The translations under genes were made by a program, and so were the position numbers. From NCBI RefSeq assembly GCF_001886855.1, contig NZ_CP013197.1, positions 682,001-746,000 on the forward strand: a stretch of 64,000 nt of DNA. The letters are read 5' to 3'. Each line of letters opens with the position of its first letter. Position 1 is the first letter of the stretch. The notes beneath the pieces are model-generated. The model ran no database searches, was not told the DNA's origin, and saw only the letters and a program-made list of their open reading frames with translations. Origin of the DNA: Spiroplasma citri (GTDB lineage: Bacteria > Bacillota_I > Bacilli_A > Mycoplasmatales > Mycoplasmataceae). This document shows, in pieces, positions 47,033 to 56,952 of this stretch.

Positions 47033-47146
47033 ATGGAAAAAATCAATATTATGATTAAATGCAGTAAATGCGGAATGCCAAAGCGAATTCATAAAGTTAA
47101 ACATCGCGGAAAAACAGAATGATTTGAAGATATTTATTATGGTTAA
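47033..47146 (+). CDS. 37-codon zinc-ribbon-like protein, copy 2
   Basis: MEKINIMIKCSKCGMPKRIH: a CxxC with a basic tail, copy of 32525-32644. First gene of the early module. Confidence 0.6.
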
Positions 47147-47167
47147 TATTAAATTTGATTTATAAAA

Positions 47168-47413
47168 ATGAAAATTATTAAACAACAAAAAATATGTGAT
47201 GTTATTAATTGTTATAAATTATCATCATTTATAACCGAAGAATTTGAAACAAATAAAATTTTATGAACTTGTGAAAATCACAAAGTTTTATTAAATCAAA
47301 TTAAGTATATAAACAAAGAAAAAATTTGACTTTATAATAATTTGGAAAATTCAAGGATAGATGTTGATTGAAAAACTGGGTATTTAAAAATCTTTTTTAG
47401 TAAAATTAAATAA
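47168..47413 (+). CDS. 81-codon early-module protein, copy 2
   Basis: Identical in translation to 32264-32509. Cys and Trp-rich, unknown function. 21 bp after the previous ORF. Confidence 0.65.
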
Positions 47414-47445
47414 TTCTAATATAACAAGATGGATAACTCATCTAT

Positions 47446-47535
47446 GGCACACTAGTTATGTTATTTGATTTATTAATTTTAATTTTATATTTCTTTTATT
47501 AAACTTGTTAATAGTTATTTTCAGTGTGCCAATTT
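47446..47535. promoter_or_regulatory. TGGCACACT/AGTGTGCCA inverted repeat, copy 2
   Basis: Same arms and spacing as at 32146-32233, followed by a single-copy iteron block (47565-47640) of ATAAAC hexamers. Confidence 0.5.
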
Positions 47536-47564
47536 TTACTATTTTATATTTTTAATAATGCTTA

Positions 47565-47640
47565 CAATGTTTATTAACAATGTTTATTAAACATTAAATA
47601 AACAATAGATAAACATTAAATATAACAATGTTTATTAAAC
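47565..47640. repeat. Iteron block, single-copy version
   Basis: Matches the last partial unit of the array at 31798-32110, in inverted orientation. The 81-bp expansion is absent. Confidence 0.65.
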
Positions 47641-47658
47641 AAAGGAGTGTGATTAATT

Positions 47659-47823
47659 ATGTTAGGAATTTGAATATTTTTTTTAAAACGTAAATGTCAA
47701 ATTTGTCATTCTATTTTGAATAAAAAAATTGTTGGTAGTTTGTATTTTAAGTTAAATGTTTGTTCAATGCAGTGTAACCGAAAGCGAGTTGATTTGAGTA
47801 ATGTATCAGAAACCAAGTTATAA
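47659..47823 (+). CDS. 54-codon Cys-containing early-module protein, copy 2
   Basis: Behind AAAGGAGTG. KCQICHS and CSMQC pairs suggest zinc binding. Overlaps the next ORF by 23 bp in another frame. Confidence 0.65.
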
Positions 47824-48241
47824 GAAGAATATTAACGTAGAAAATTGCTTTATTCGAAGAGAATTTATAGTTTTTAGAACAGATAAAGCTTCATTTATAA
47901 ATTTACCTAATCATAATCGTCATATTGGTTTTTGATTGAGTAATAAGTTTATTTATCCGAGTGAAAAAAATTGTAATCAAGTAGCAATCGGTTTGATTTA
48001 TGATAATTATTATTCTATTGTAAAATATGATGAAAATTTAAAGCGTAATATTTGAAAGAGTTTAACTGGAACGGAATTAATTAATTTATATAATCAATAT
48101 AAACAAAATTACTCTACTAATATGAAAAAAGCATTATTTTCAAGTGAACCTAAAAAAGTAAAAACAAATAAAAATAATTTCACAAATTTAAGTGTTGAAA
48201 AAAAAGAACAATTAATTAAAGACTTAAAAAGTTTAAATTAA
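47801..48241 (+). CDS. 146-codon early-module protein (intact copy)
   Basis: [20 protein letters not shown], then [20 protein letters not shown] and a Lys-rich C-terminal tail. Mixed alpha/beta, soluble. The first 52 codons are repeated at 31475-31633, where the gene is truncated. Position between the iterons and the methyltransferase suggests a replication or regulatory role, but no motif proves it. Confidence 0.65.
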
Positions 48242-48353
48242 AATATTCCCAAAAAAGTTTTAAATAATATACAAAGTTTTAAGATTATATATTAAATAGA
48301 CATAACATAGAAAGCTCACTGCATATTTTAAAACACAATAGTATAGTGCCTGC

Positions 48354-48390
48354 GATCACCTTTAAAGTGAAGCGAAAGGCAAAGGGTGAA
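48354..48390 (+). promoter_or_regulatory. Hairpin covering the methyltransferase ribosome binding site
   Basis: TCACCTTT (48356-48363) can pair with AAAGGGTGA (48381-48389), with one bulged G. The right arm is the Shine-Dalgarno region just before ATG 48394, so translation could be gated. The arms are unusually GC-rich for this DNA. Confidence 0.45.
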
Positions 48391-48393
48391 AAA

Positions 48394-49125
48394 ATGTTTA
48401 AAACAAATTTAGGAAAATTAATAAATGGAGATGCTTTGGAATTTATAAAGACATTAGAAAACGATAGTGTTGATTTAATACTAACTGATCCGCCCTATTT
48501 ATATAATTTATCAAAAAGAGAAAACGAACAAAAAAATGAAAAAAGCAATATAACCAAAAGCATAAATAAATATATTAATGCTATCTATGATAATAATTTA
48601 CATAATTCATTTGATATAAATACTTATTTAGATGAGTTTTATCGAATTTCAAAAAATAAATTTATTTTAATTTGAATGAATAGACAACAAATTATAGATT
48701 ATTTAGATTGAGTTCGTAAAAAAGATATGCTTTATGATTTTATCCTTTGAAACAAAACAAATCCAATGCCAACTAATAATCATATTTATCAAGATAAAGA
48801 ATATTGTATGATAATTTATTCTAAAAAACATCGAATTCCGAATTATAAAAATGATTATGAAAGTAAAAAAACAATTTTTAATTATTCAATCGGAAAAAAA
48901 TTAACAAGACACCCAACAGAAAAACCATTATATATATTTAATCGATTAATTAGTAAATATAGTAAAGAAAATGATTTAATTTTAGATTGTTTTTTAGGAA
49001 GTGGTACAACCGCGTATGCTTGTGAACAGTTAAAACGAAAGTGATTGGGTTGTGAAATAAATAATGAATATTACAAAATAATTAAAAAAAGATTAAAAGA
49101 TATTCAGTTTAAATTTGAATTTTAA
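48394..49125 (+). CDS. Type II DNA methyltransferase (N4/N6 class)
   Basis: 243 codons. Catalytic motif IV LILTDPPYLYN (residues about 27-37) comes before the SAM motif I region LILDCFLGSGTTAYAC (about 205-220), the beta-class order. TRHPTEKP is the conserved lead-in to motif X. TGA-Trp codons are used. No restriction enzyme gene is adjacent, so it is probably an orphan phage methylase protecting the phage genome or controlling replication. Intact. Its first codons are repeated at 41374. Confidence 0.9.
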
Positions 49126-49142
49126 GAGAAAGGAAAGAAAAA

Positions 49143-49376
49143 ATGAATATTGCTTCAATTTTGGCTAAGTTAGAAAAAATAGAATTAGAACAAGAAAAAC
49201 AAAAACTTTATTTAATTGCATTATCTAATTGTGGTTTGTCTGACTTACAAAAAACAGAATTATTAAACAACATTAATTTAATTGATGAAGAATATAAACA
49301 AAAACAAAAAGATAAACGACAAGCTAAAAAATTAGGCCTTAGTTATGCTAAATATAAAAAAATGCAAAAACAATAA
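49143..49376 (+). CDS. 77-codon coiled-coil protein
   Basis: Behind GAGAAAGGAAAG. MNIASILAKLEKIELEQEKQ starts an all-helical, charged protein ending in a basic KRQAKKLGLSYAKYKKMQK. Probably DNA- or protein-binding. Unknown. Confidence 0.65.
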   Translation: MNIASILAKLEKIELEQEKQKLYLIALSNCGLSDLQKTELLNNINLIDEEYKQKQKDKRQAKKLGLSYAKYKKMQKQ

Positions 49377-49878
49377 TTATTTTTTATTAATTAAAAACAT
49401 AAATTATATAGCAGTTTTAATTGCGATGATGGTTGTATTATCCCAAGTAATGCGAATACAAATTATTTTAAGAACATCAATTCCATTATTTTTAATTCCA
49501 TTTTTTATTAGTACTTTTATTTTAAATTGATATTGATGTTTATTTATTGGTTTTGTTGGTCATTTATTAGTTGATTTATCATTATGGGGTTTTACGCTAG
49601 GATCATTATGTTGAAATTTAGGAACTGGTTTATTAGCAATTTTATTAAGGATTATTTATTTAATAAAATATCATAATTTCTGAAAAATTATCCTACTATT
49701 ATTAATAAATTTATTAATTTATTTTCCAATTGATTTTATACTTTTTTGATTAAATCTTGGAATTTTAAATATAGAACAAATAATAATCGGAGTTTTAATT
49801 GTAAACACAATATGCTTACCAACTTTTTATTTATTAAGTATCAAAATAATAAAAAAAATTAACCAAGGAAATTTTTAA
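49345..49878 (+). CDS. Polytopic membrane protein, ECF S-component-like topology
   Basis: Up to 177 codons; ATG 49345 overlaps the previous gene by 32 bp and is not preceded by a strong ribosome binding site, so the start is uncertain. About five hydrophobic segments, including IAVLIAMMVVLSQVMRIQII and LFIGFVGHLLVDLSLWGFTL. The fold and size resemble energy-coupling-factor substrate components, with IPLFLIPFFISTFIL as a typical loop. An unusual cargo for a phage or plasmid module. Family call tentative. Confidence 0.55.
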
Positions 49879-49888
49879 GGAGGTAAAG

Positions 49889-50005
49889 ATGAAAAAGCTA
49901 AATAAAAAAACTATTAACAAAATAAATGAATTAATGCTTAGAAGTTATCTAGTTTCAAAAGATGAAATTACTGATGAACATTGAGCATTAGGTAAACAAA
50001 ATTAA
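49889..50005 (+). CDS. 38-codon protein
   Basis: ATG 49889 directly behind AAGGAGG. MKKLNKKTINKINELMLRSY: helical, charged, one TGA-Trp. Unknown. Confidence 0.5.
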
Positions 50006-50018
50006 GAGAAATTAAATT

Positions 50019-50183
50019 ATGACTAAAAAATACTTATTAATTATTAAAAATGAATATTTAACTACTTATGCTTATTACACACTAGAAGAAGCAAAAGTGC
50101 GAGAAAAAATTGAAAATAATAATTATGGCTTATCAACGGCAATTATTGATTTAAAAGATATTGAATGAAAAGGAAATAAATAA
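50019..50183 (+). CDS. 54-codon protein
   Basis: MTKKYLLIIKNEYLTTYAYY; ends one base before the next ORF. Alpha/beta, no recognised family. Confidence 0.5.
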
Positions 50184-50184
50184 T

Positions 50185-50442
50185 ATGAAAGAAATTAGAA
50201 ATGTACAATTATCAGAATTTCAAAAAGAAATTATTAATAAATTAGATGATAAATACTGCTATAAAATTTCCCGTGGAACTGGAATATATAGTGGATATAA
50301 TGCAATTAAGATTTTTAATAAAAAAATGGAACACTTATTCACAATAGATGAAAGAGATAATACTGTATCAATAAATAATTACATTAAAAATAGAAAAAAG
50401 GAACTGGAATTCTTGGAACTTATATTAAAGGAAAATAAATAA
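50185..50442 (+). CDS. 85-codon protein
   Basis: MKEIRNVQLSEFQKEIINKL then KISRGTGIYSGYNAIKIFN, a beta-rich soluble protein in the tight row of small ORFs (1-bp gap to its neighbours). The ribosome binding site GGAAATAAATA lies inside the previous gene's end. Unknown. Confidence 0.55.
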   Translation: MKEIRNVQLSEFQKEIINKLDDKYCYKISRGTGIYSGYNAIKIFNKKMEHLFTIDERDNTVSINNYIKNRKKELEFLELILKENK

Positions 50443-50443
50443 T

Positions 50444-50569
50444 ATGTGAAAAGATGAAGATGGCAAAGTTTATACAGAAGAAGATTTATTTAATGAAGCA
50501 TTAGAAGAATGTCATTCAGAAGAAAGTGCTTATGACTATATTGATACTTTAATTGCAGAAAAGAATTAG
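50444..50569 (+). CDS. 41-codon acidic protein
   Basis: MWKDEDGKVYTEEDLFNEAL: very acidic (about 15 Asp/Glu), two Trp/Tyr-rich ends. Small acidic phage proteins often block host or restriction proteins; here that is only a guess. Confidence 0.5.
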
Positions 50570-50582
50570 GAGGAATTATAAA

Positions 50583-50831
50583 ATGAAAACATTACAAGAT
50601 TTAATTAAAGATTTAACAGACATTATTGTTGAAGAACAAAAAATAAATGATTATTTAGAATATGAAATATTAGATTTACAAGGTGCTGATTTACGAGGTG
50701 TTAATTTATCTTTTGCTGATTTATGTTATTCTAAATTACAAGATGTTGATTTACGTTATGCTGGTTTAAAAAATATTAAAATAACACGACAACAATTAGA
50801 CCAATTAACTGTTATTGGGGAGGATAAATAA
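50583..50831 (+). CDS. Short pentapeptide-repeat protein
   Basis: 82 codons from ATG 50583 behind TAGGAGGAATTATAAA. About seven pentapeptide repeats (LQGADLRGVNLSFADLCYSK and following to YAGLKN) form a short right-handed beta-helix after a 35-residue helical start. Larger members mimic DNA and inhibit gyrase. This one is too short to conclude. Confidence 0.7.
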   Translation: MKTLQDLIKDLTDIIVEEQKINDYLEYEILDLQGADLRGVNLSFADLCYSKLQDVDLRYAGLKNIKITRQQLDQLTVIGEDK

Positions 50832-51043
50832 TGGGAAAAAGAAAATATTGTGAAGATTGTCAAGAAGACGGATTAAATATTCCTTATGATGGTTATTATT
50901 GGTCTTTTTCAGATGAAAGATATACACAAAAAGAAATTGATTTTATTGTTGGCGAATGTTCTGCTAGAGAATTAAGACAAAATTTCAAAGCTAAATTGCA
51001 TTATGTATGTGCTAGTTGCCTTATTGGAATTTTGCGATGATAA
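50831..51043 (+). CDS. 70-codon zinc-binding-like protein
   Basis: Starts on the last base of the previous gene. CEDC near the N-terminus and CASC near the C-terminus make a plausible Cys4 metal site; the middle has YDGYYWSFSDERYTQKEIDF. The final Trp is TGA before TAA. The module is cut by the IS30 remnant just after. Confidence 0.65.
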
Positions 51044-51115
51044 TAATTTATTTAAAGTAGTTAATGAATTTGAACATGATGAAAATTGTTCAGAAAAGTT
51101 GTTTTTCAAATAAAA

Positions 51116-51142
51116 AAACAACCCTTTAACAAGAGTTGTTTT
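51116..51142. terminator. Terminator; right member of the pair
   Basis: AAACAAC/GTTGTTTT stem, inverted near-copy of 46772-46808. Confidence 0.6.
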
Positions 51143-51706
51143 GTCCTATTTCATCCTTTATTCTACAAATTTTTAAATTTACGATTTAATATTTTTGGTG
51201 ATACACCAGCAGAAATTATTCAACGTTTTTTAATAAAGTTTGAGATTAAATTTCCGGTTTGTGTTAAAACACTGTATAAATGAATTCATTTAGGTCTTTT
51301 GGGTTTGTTAAAGAAAAATTTATTAAATGGTGGTAGAAAAAATAGAACAAAGAAAAGACCTGATAATCGTGGAAAATTAGATGAAAGATTTAGGTTAATT
51401 TGAGATATTGAAAATAAATTTTCTAATGTTGGTTAATTAGAAATGGATACTGTTGTTGGTAAAGGCCATAAATCTGCTATTTTAGTTTTAGTAGAACAAT
51501 CAAGTAAAAAATACTTTGCTATGAAATTAGAAAATAATACTGCTAATGAAGTTTTAGAAAAACTTGAAGAATTAGTTAGAATTAATGGTTTAGTTGGAAA
51601 AATTAAAGGAATAATAACAGATCGCGGAAAAGAATTTAGTAAATTTGAAGAGATGGAAAAGATTACTGGTTCTAATGTTTATTACAATAACTATTACTGA
51701 GAAAAT
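51143..51706 (+). pseudogene. IS30-type transposase remnant
   Basis: Lacks the HTH start. It aligns by eye with the IS30-type transposase at 59636-60607: FPVCVKTLYKWIHLGLLGLL, DNRGKLDERFRLIWDIE, LEMDTVVGKGHKSAILVLVE and KGIITDRGKEFSKFEEME. One stop (TAA, 51433) precedes the DDE-domain start, and the C-terminus is missing after 51700. No longer functional. Confidence 0.85.
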
Positions 51707-51707
51707 T

Positions 51708-51811
51708 CCTGTTGCTGCTTGATATTTGTATGATAAAAACGATTATCGACAAATATATGGCATTAAAAAATTTGTTATTTGAAATAATAACCTAGTTGAA
51801 TTATTTTAAAA
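51708..51811 (+). pseudogene. Unidentified C-terminal gene fragment
   Basis: KIPVAAWYLYDKNDYRQIYG and following to VELF is an open C-terminal tail fused to the IS remnant, unlike IS30. Its source gene is unknown. Confidence 0.35.
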
Positions 51812-51843
51812 TAAATATAAAAATACTGGTTATTAATTATTTT

Positions 51844-51872
51844 AAACCTAAATATAATCTAGGTTTTTATTT
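51844..51872 (+). terminator. Terminator before the FNT gene
   Basis: AAACCTA/TAGGTTT stem followed by TTTATTTTTT. Confidence 0.6.
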
Positions 51873-51938
51873 TTTATGATAAAATAATAAAGTACTATTT
51901 GTAGAGAAATAAGATGTGAAAAAGAGGAGAAAAAATGA

Positions 51939-52799
51939 GTGACGAAATTAAAAAAAGAAGAAAAAGTAGATAATTCAGATAGTTATAGTAATGAGGATAG
52001 TTTTGTAAATATTTATAAGTATGCGTTAAAAAAAGGAAATAGTCCATTTTATAAAACATTTTTAATGGGTTTAGCTGCTGGTTTATTTATTGGGTTTGGT
52101 TATATTGCTGCAATTACGGCAACAAAGGGAAACTGAGATAATATCCCAATTGGATTAAAATGTTTAGTTTTTGGCCTAGTCTTTACTGTTGCTATTACAA
52201 TGATTGTTTTTCTTGGTGGAGAGATGTTTACGTCGAATTCTTTAGCATTAATTGTTGTTTTTAAAAAACAATTAAATGTGGGAAGATTTGTTAGTAATTT
52301 ATTTATTGTTTTAAGTGGTAATTTCCTTGGTTGTTTAGTAATGGCTGGTTTAACGGCGTGAGGCGGTTTTTTAAATCATACGTCTGATTCTGTAACTGAT
52401 TTTTATAATAATGTTGTAATTTTCATTGATGGAAAATTAGAGCACACATGATGAGAAAACTTTGGGAGCGGGATTTTATGTAACTTTTTAGTTGCTGGAT
52501 CTATTTATGCTGCACATACGACTAAATCAGCAATTGCCAAATTTTTTGTTGTAAATTTAATTATTATGGCTTTTGCAATTTCTGGATTTTCGCATGTAGT
52601 TGCTAATTCATATTTATGATTTTTACAACCATTTTTAAAAATATTTGGTACAAGTGGTGATTGAGCAGATTTTGGGAAATTTGCTTACAATGTTCAATTG
52701 CCAACTTTATTTGGGAATTTCTTAAGTGGAGGAATTTTCTTACCATTTTTATTTTATTTTATTTATCGAAAAAATGTAAAAGAGCAATTAGTACTTTAA
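51939..52799 (+). CDS. Formate/nitrite transporter (FNT) family channel
   Basis: 286 codons from GTG 51939 behind AGAGGAG. An ATG at 51935 is in another frame and would read MSDEIKK before an A-run, so the original start may have been lost to one extra A. Six membrane segments, with FNT features such as LMGLAAGLFIGFGYIAAITA, FLGGEMFTSNSLALI and FAISGFSHVVANSY. FNT pentamers move small monocarboxylates. In mollicutes a lactate or formate exit is plausible. Confidence 0.8.
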
Positions 52800-52817
52800 T
52801 TTATTTTTTTTAAAAAG

Positions 52818-52852
52818 AAGAAATGTTATTCCTTTAATAACATTTCTTTTTT
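52818..52852 (+). terminator. Terminator after the FNT gene
   Basis: AAGAAATGTTATT/AATAACATTTCTT 13-bp stem with a CCTTT loop and T-run. Confidence 0.85.
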
Positions 52853-52912
52853 AATTATTTTATTGTTTCAATGATATTATTAATTGGAAGATATTGATAA
52901 TGGAGGGGGCAA

Positions 52913-54205
52913 ATGAGTAAAAATATTTATACGGTTAGTGAAATTAATTATTATTTAAAAACAATTATTGAACAAGAACCAAATTTAATTAATATTTCTT
53001 TACAAGGAGAAATTTCTAATATTACAAATCATTCATCAGGACATGTTTATTTTACAATTAAAGATGAAAAAGCACAAATTCGGGCAATTATGTTTGCATT
53101 TAATGCAAAAAACTTGCAATTTAAATTAAAAGAAGGCTTAAAAATTATTGCGACAGGTTCTATTAAGGTATATGAACCGCAAGGAACATATAGTTTACAA
53201 GTAGTTGCTTTATCTTTACAAGGGGTTGGTACTTTATTTTTAAAATATGAAGCATTAAAGCAAGAATTAAGTAAAAAAGGTTGGTTTGGTCAATCTTTAA
53301 AAAAACCAATTCCACGTTTTCCAAATAATATTGGGGTAATAACAGCTCCAACTGGTGCTGCAATTCGTGATATTATTTCTACCATTCATCGCCGTTTTCC
53401 ACAAGCAAACATTTATTTATTTCCAAGTTTAGTGCAAGGAAGTGAAGCAAAACATGATATTCGAGCAAAAATTAAGGCAGCACAATCCTTTACTCCACAC
53501 CTTGATACATTAATTGTTGGCCGTGGTGGTGGTAGTATTGAAGATTTATGAGCTTTTAATGAACTGGAAGTTGTTGAGGCAATTTATCAAACAACTATCC
53601 CAGTTATTTCAGCTGTTGGGCATGAAATTGATTTTACCTTAGCTGATTTTGTTAGTGATTTACGAGCACCAACACCAACGGCGGCGGCTGAATTAGCAAC
53701 ACCTGATCAAAAAGAATTAATTAATTATTTGCAACAACAACGACGTAATTTAATTAATTTTGTTAAAGGCAGAATTGACAAGATAGGAGATAAACTAAGC
53801 GAATTAAAAAATAGTTATGTTCTAACAAGACCACAAGCATTATATACACAATATGAGCATTCTTATCAATTATTATTAAAGCAGTTTAATGTTTTACAAG
53901 AAACATTCTTTATAGCAAATAAAAATATGATTCAAAATTATTATCAAACATTGGTAAGAACAATTAAACAACAAATTTTAGCAATTGAACATGAAAAAAA
54001 TAATTTAGTAAGCAAATTAGACTTGTTAAGTCCTTTAAAAACATTAACTCGTGGTTATAGTATTACTTATAATGATAATAAAAATGTAATATCAACAACA
54101 CATGATATTAAGAATAATGATATAATAATAACACGTGTGCAAGATGGATTCATTCATTCAATCGTACAAGCAATTAATAAGGATGGTGAAAAAAATGACA
54201 AATAA
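52913..54205 (+). CDS. xseA: Exodeoxyribonuclease VII large subunit
   Basis: 430 codons behind GGAGGGGGC. OB-fold start ([40 protein letters not shown]), catalytic core with [38 protein letters not shown] and [13 protein letters not shown], then a long coiled-coil and C-terminal [13 protein letters not shown]. It degrades single-stranded DNA with XseB. Overlaps xseB by 11 bp. Confidence 0.96.
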
Positions 54206-54416
54206 TAAATCATTTGAACAAATTTTAGAACAATTAAAGCAAATTGTTAATGATTTAGAAAATAATCAATTGCCATTAGATCAAGCAATTGATGCTTTTG
54301 AAACTGGCATTAAATTAACAAAATTAGCAGAAACTAAATTACAAGATATTAAAGATAAAGTCACTAAAATTGTTAAGGATAATAATCCAACTGATTTTAA
54401 AGTTAATGAAGAATAA
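54195..54416 (+). CDS. xseB: Exodeoxyribonuclease VII small subunit
   Basis: 73 codons. [20 protein letters not shown], then [14 protein letters not shown], the family two-helix hairpin. Standard length. The ribosome binding site GGTGAAAAAA is inside xseA. Confidence 0.93.
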   Translation: MTNNKSFEQILEQLKQIVNDLENNQLPLDQAIDAFETGIKLTKLAETKLQDIKDKVTKIVKDNNPTDFKVNEE

Positions 54417-54419
54417 TTT

Positions 54420-55094
54420 ATGGCAGGACAAATTTTTGAACGTAGTGGCTGAGTTAAAAAAAATAATATTAAAATTTGAAAAAAATTGCATGAATTAAAA
54501 TTAAGTCGTGTAATTTTAAAAGATTTTAAAACTTTTGATGAAAAAGATATTTTAATTAAAAATTTTATTTATTTATTACGATTAAATAATTTAGATGAAC
54601 AAAAATATTTTGATAGTATTATTTTAATTAAATTAGTTTTAATTTATTATCATATGCAATATATTCGTCATAGTGGGGTAAAACGTGAACAAGAACAAAT
54701 TTTAAAAGTAATTAAGGAATTAAAAAATAAAATTTTTGTTAATTACCTTGGTAATAATTATGAGAAAGCAATTTTTGCAGATATTGATATTACTAATTCA
54801 AAAATTAAGATTTATTATAATTTTAATTTACTTTATAACTTTATTGCTAATGTTTTTTATCAACCTTTTATTAACCTGGCAAATCATGAATTATATTTTA
54901 ATTATGGTTACTATCTTGTGTTTTTAATTAATTTAACAGTAATGAGAAAGTTATTAAAGGATAGCAGTAATGTGGAAATTTATAAAATAAAATTAGATGT
55001 AACAGCCCAATGCCATTATTTGATTGGAAAAATTACACCATTATATTTCAATAATTTTGTTCAACAAATTAATTATTTTTTACAAAAATATTAA
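54420..55094 (+). CDS. Unknown protein between xseB and dxs
   Basis: 224 codons, ATG 54420 only 3 bp after xseB. The frame has two early TGA-Trp (SGWVKK; KIWKKL). Tyr/Ile/Lys/Asn-rich helical protein, possibly with hydrophobic helices (LLYNFIANVFYQPFINLAN) but no clear membrane segment. Operon position implies co-expression with xseAB and dxs. Not recognised. Confidence 0.7.
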
Positions 55095-55107
55095 GTGGGG
55101 TTAAAAA

Positions 55108-56886
55108 ATGAAATTACAAGATTATCAGAATCATACTGATTTAAAAAAATTAAAAACAAAAGCTTTAATTGAATTAGCAGCGGATGTTCGTTGTCTTATT
55201 ATTGAAACAGTTACTAAAAATGGGGGGCATTTAGCTAGCAATTTAGGAACAGTTGAATTAACAATTAGTTTATTAAAAACTTTTGACATTGACAATAATG
55301 ATTTGATTATTTTTGATACTGGTCATCAAACTTATGCTTATAAAATTTTAACTGATCGTAAAACACATTTTTCAACAATTCGCTTAGCAGATGGTTTAAC
55401 TGCTTTTCAGCATATTAACGAAAGTAAATATGATCATCTTTCTAACGGTCATGCGGGAACGGGGTTATCAACCGCAATTGCTTATAGTTATAATCAAAAA
55501 TATAATAATATTATTTGTGTCATTGGTGATGCAGCATTTACTAATGGTTTAACTTTAGAGGCTTTAACTTATTTAGGAACAATTTCTAATAAAATTATTG
55601 TTATTTTAAATGATAATGGCATGAGTATTTCCAAAAATGTTAATGTTTTACATACAACAGTTAGTAAAGTTCGAACTGGATGACTATATCGTAGTGCTAG
55701 TAAAGTTGCAAAAGTTTTACGATATATTCCACCATTAACATTATTATGGTTGGGGCATTTATTAATTGAGAAAATTATTCGTAGTTTTGCAATTCCAGGG
55801 TTATTTGCTGGTTTTAATTTAGATTATATTGGGGCAGTTGATGGTCATAATTTTCGTAAATTAGCAAAAAGTCTTCGCCAAGCAAAAAAACGAAATGCAA
55901 GTGTAGTTCTTCATCTTAAAACAAAAAAAGGCTATGGTTATGGATTAAGCCAAGCAGAACAAGAGAAATATCATTCGTATAGTTTAACTGATAATAAACA
56001 TAATGAATGAAGTTATTATGTTGCAAAAACTATTGAAAAAATATTTCAAACAGCAACAGAAAAATTTTATTTTATTTCTGCTGCAATGCAAGCATCAGTT
56101 CATTTAGAAGAATTTATGTTGCAAAATCCGCAATATTTTTTTGATGTTGGGTTAGCGGAAGAACATGCTGTTACATTAGCTGCTGGGTTTGCCTTAGACC
56201 ATCAAAAAGTAATTGTGAATATGTATGCTAGTTTTTTACAGCGAACTTATGATCAAATTTTACATGATGTTGTTCGTAACCATTTACCAGTTGTTTTTTT
56301 AATTGACCGAGCTAGTTTAGCACTTGCGGATGGCGATAGTCACCATGGAATTTATGATATTGGTTTTTTAAATAGTATGGGTGATTTACCAATTATTAGC
56401 CAACCCGCAACTAGTAGTGAGTTTGATCAGTTATTAAAGTTAGCTTTAATAAATAAAAAAAATCCCTTCTTTATTCGGTATCCAAAAGGTGGAATTACTC
56501 AACAAGTTTTGTCAGTACCGTTTTCAGTTGGACAGTGAGAATATGTTATTAAAAATCCTAAAGCACGAATTTTATTAATAACATATGGCAATAATGTAAT
56601 TAAAACAAAAACAGTTATTACAAAATTAGATACAAAAAAAATTAATGTTATTAATGCTCGTTTTATTAATCCAGTTGATAAAGAAATGTTAAAACAAATT
56701 AACACAGAAAAATACCAACAAATTATTATTTTTGAAGAAGTTATTAAAGAAACTGGTTTATATGCAAAGATTATTGATTTTTTAATTAATCATAATGCAA
56801 CAATTTCACATTATGGTTATGAAAATGGTTTAATTAAAAAAGATGTAAATAATCTTGAAGAAATTTTAAGAAACTTAATTAATTAA
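55108..56886 (+). CDS. dxs: 1-deoxy-D-xylulose-5-phosphate synthase
   Basis: 592 codons. The N-terminal part has NGGHLASNLGTVELTI, the thiamine-diphosphate segment VIGDAAFTNGLTLEAL with ILNDNGMSIS, and the middle domain FDVGLAEEHAVTLAAG (catalytic Glu) and FLIDRASLALADGDSHHG. First step of the non-mevalonate isoprenoid pathway. Two usually strict spots are changed (GDG to GDA; DRAG to DRAS), and it is about 30 residues shorter than typical enzymes. Transketolase is a less likely alternative given the HxxS and DRA motifs. Confidence 0.9.
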
Positions 56887-56952
56887 GAAATATCCTTGTA
56901 TTATCAAATAATAAGAGTTAAATTTATATAGAGGAAAAGGAGAATAATACTA

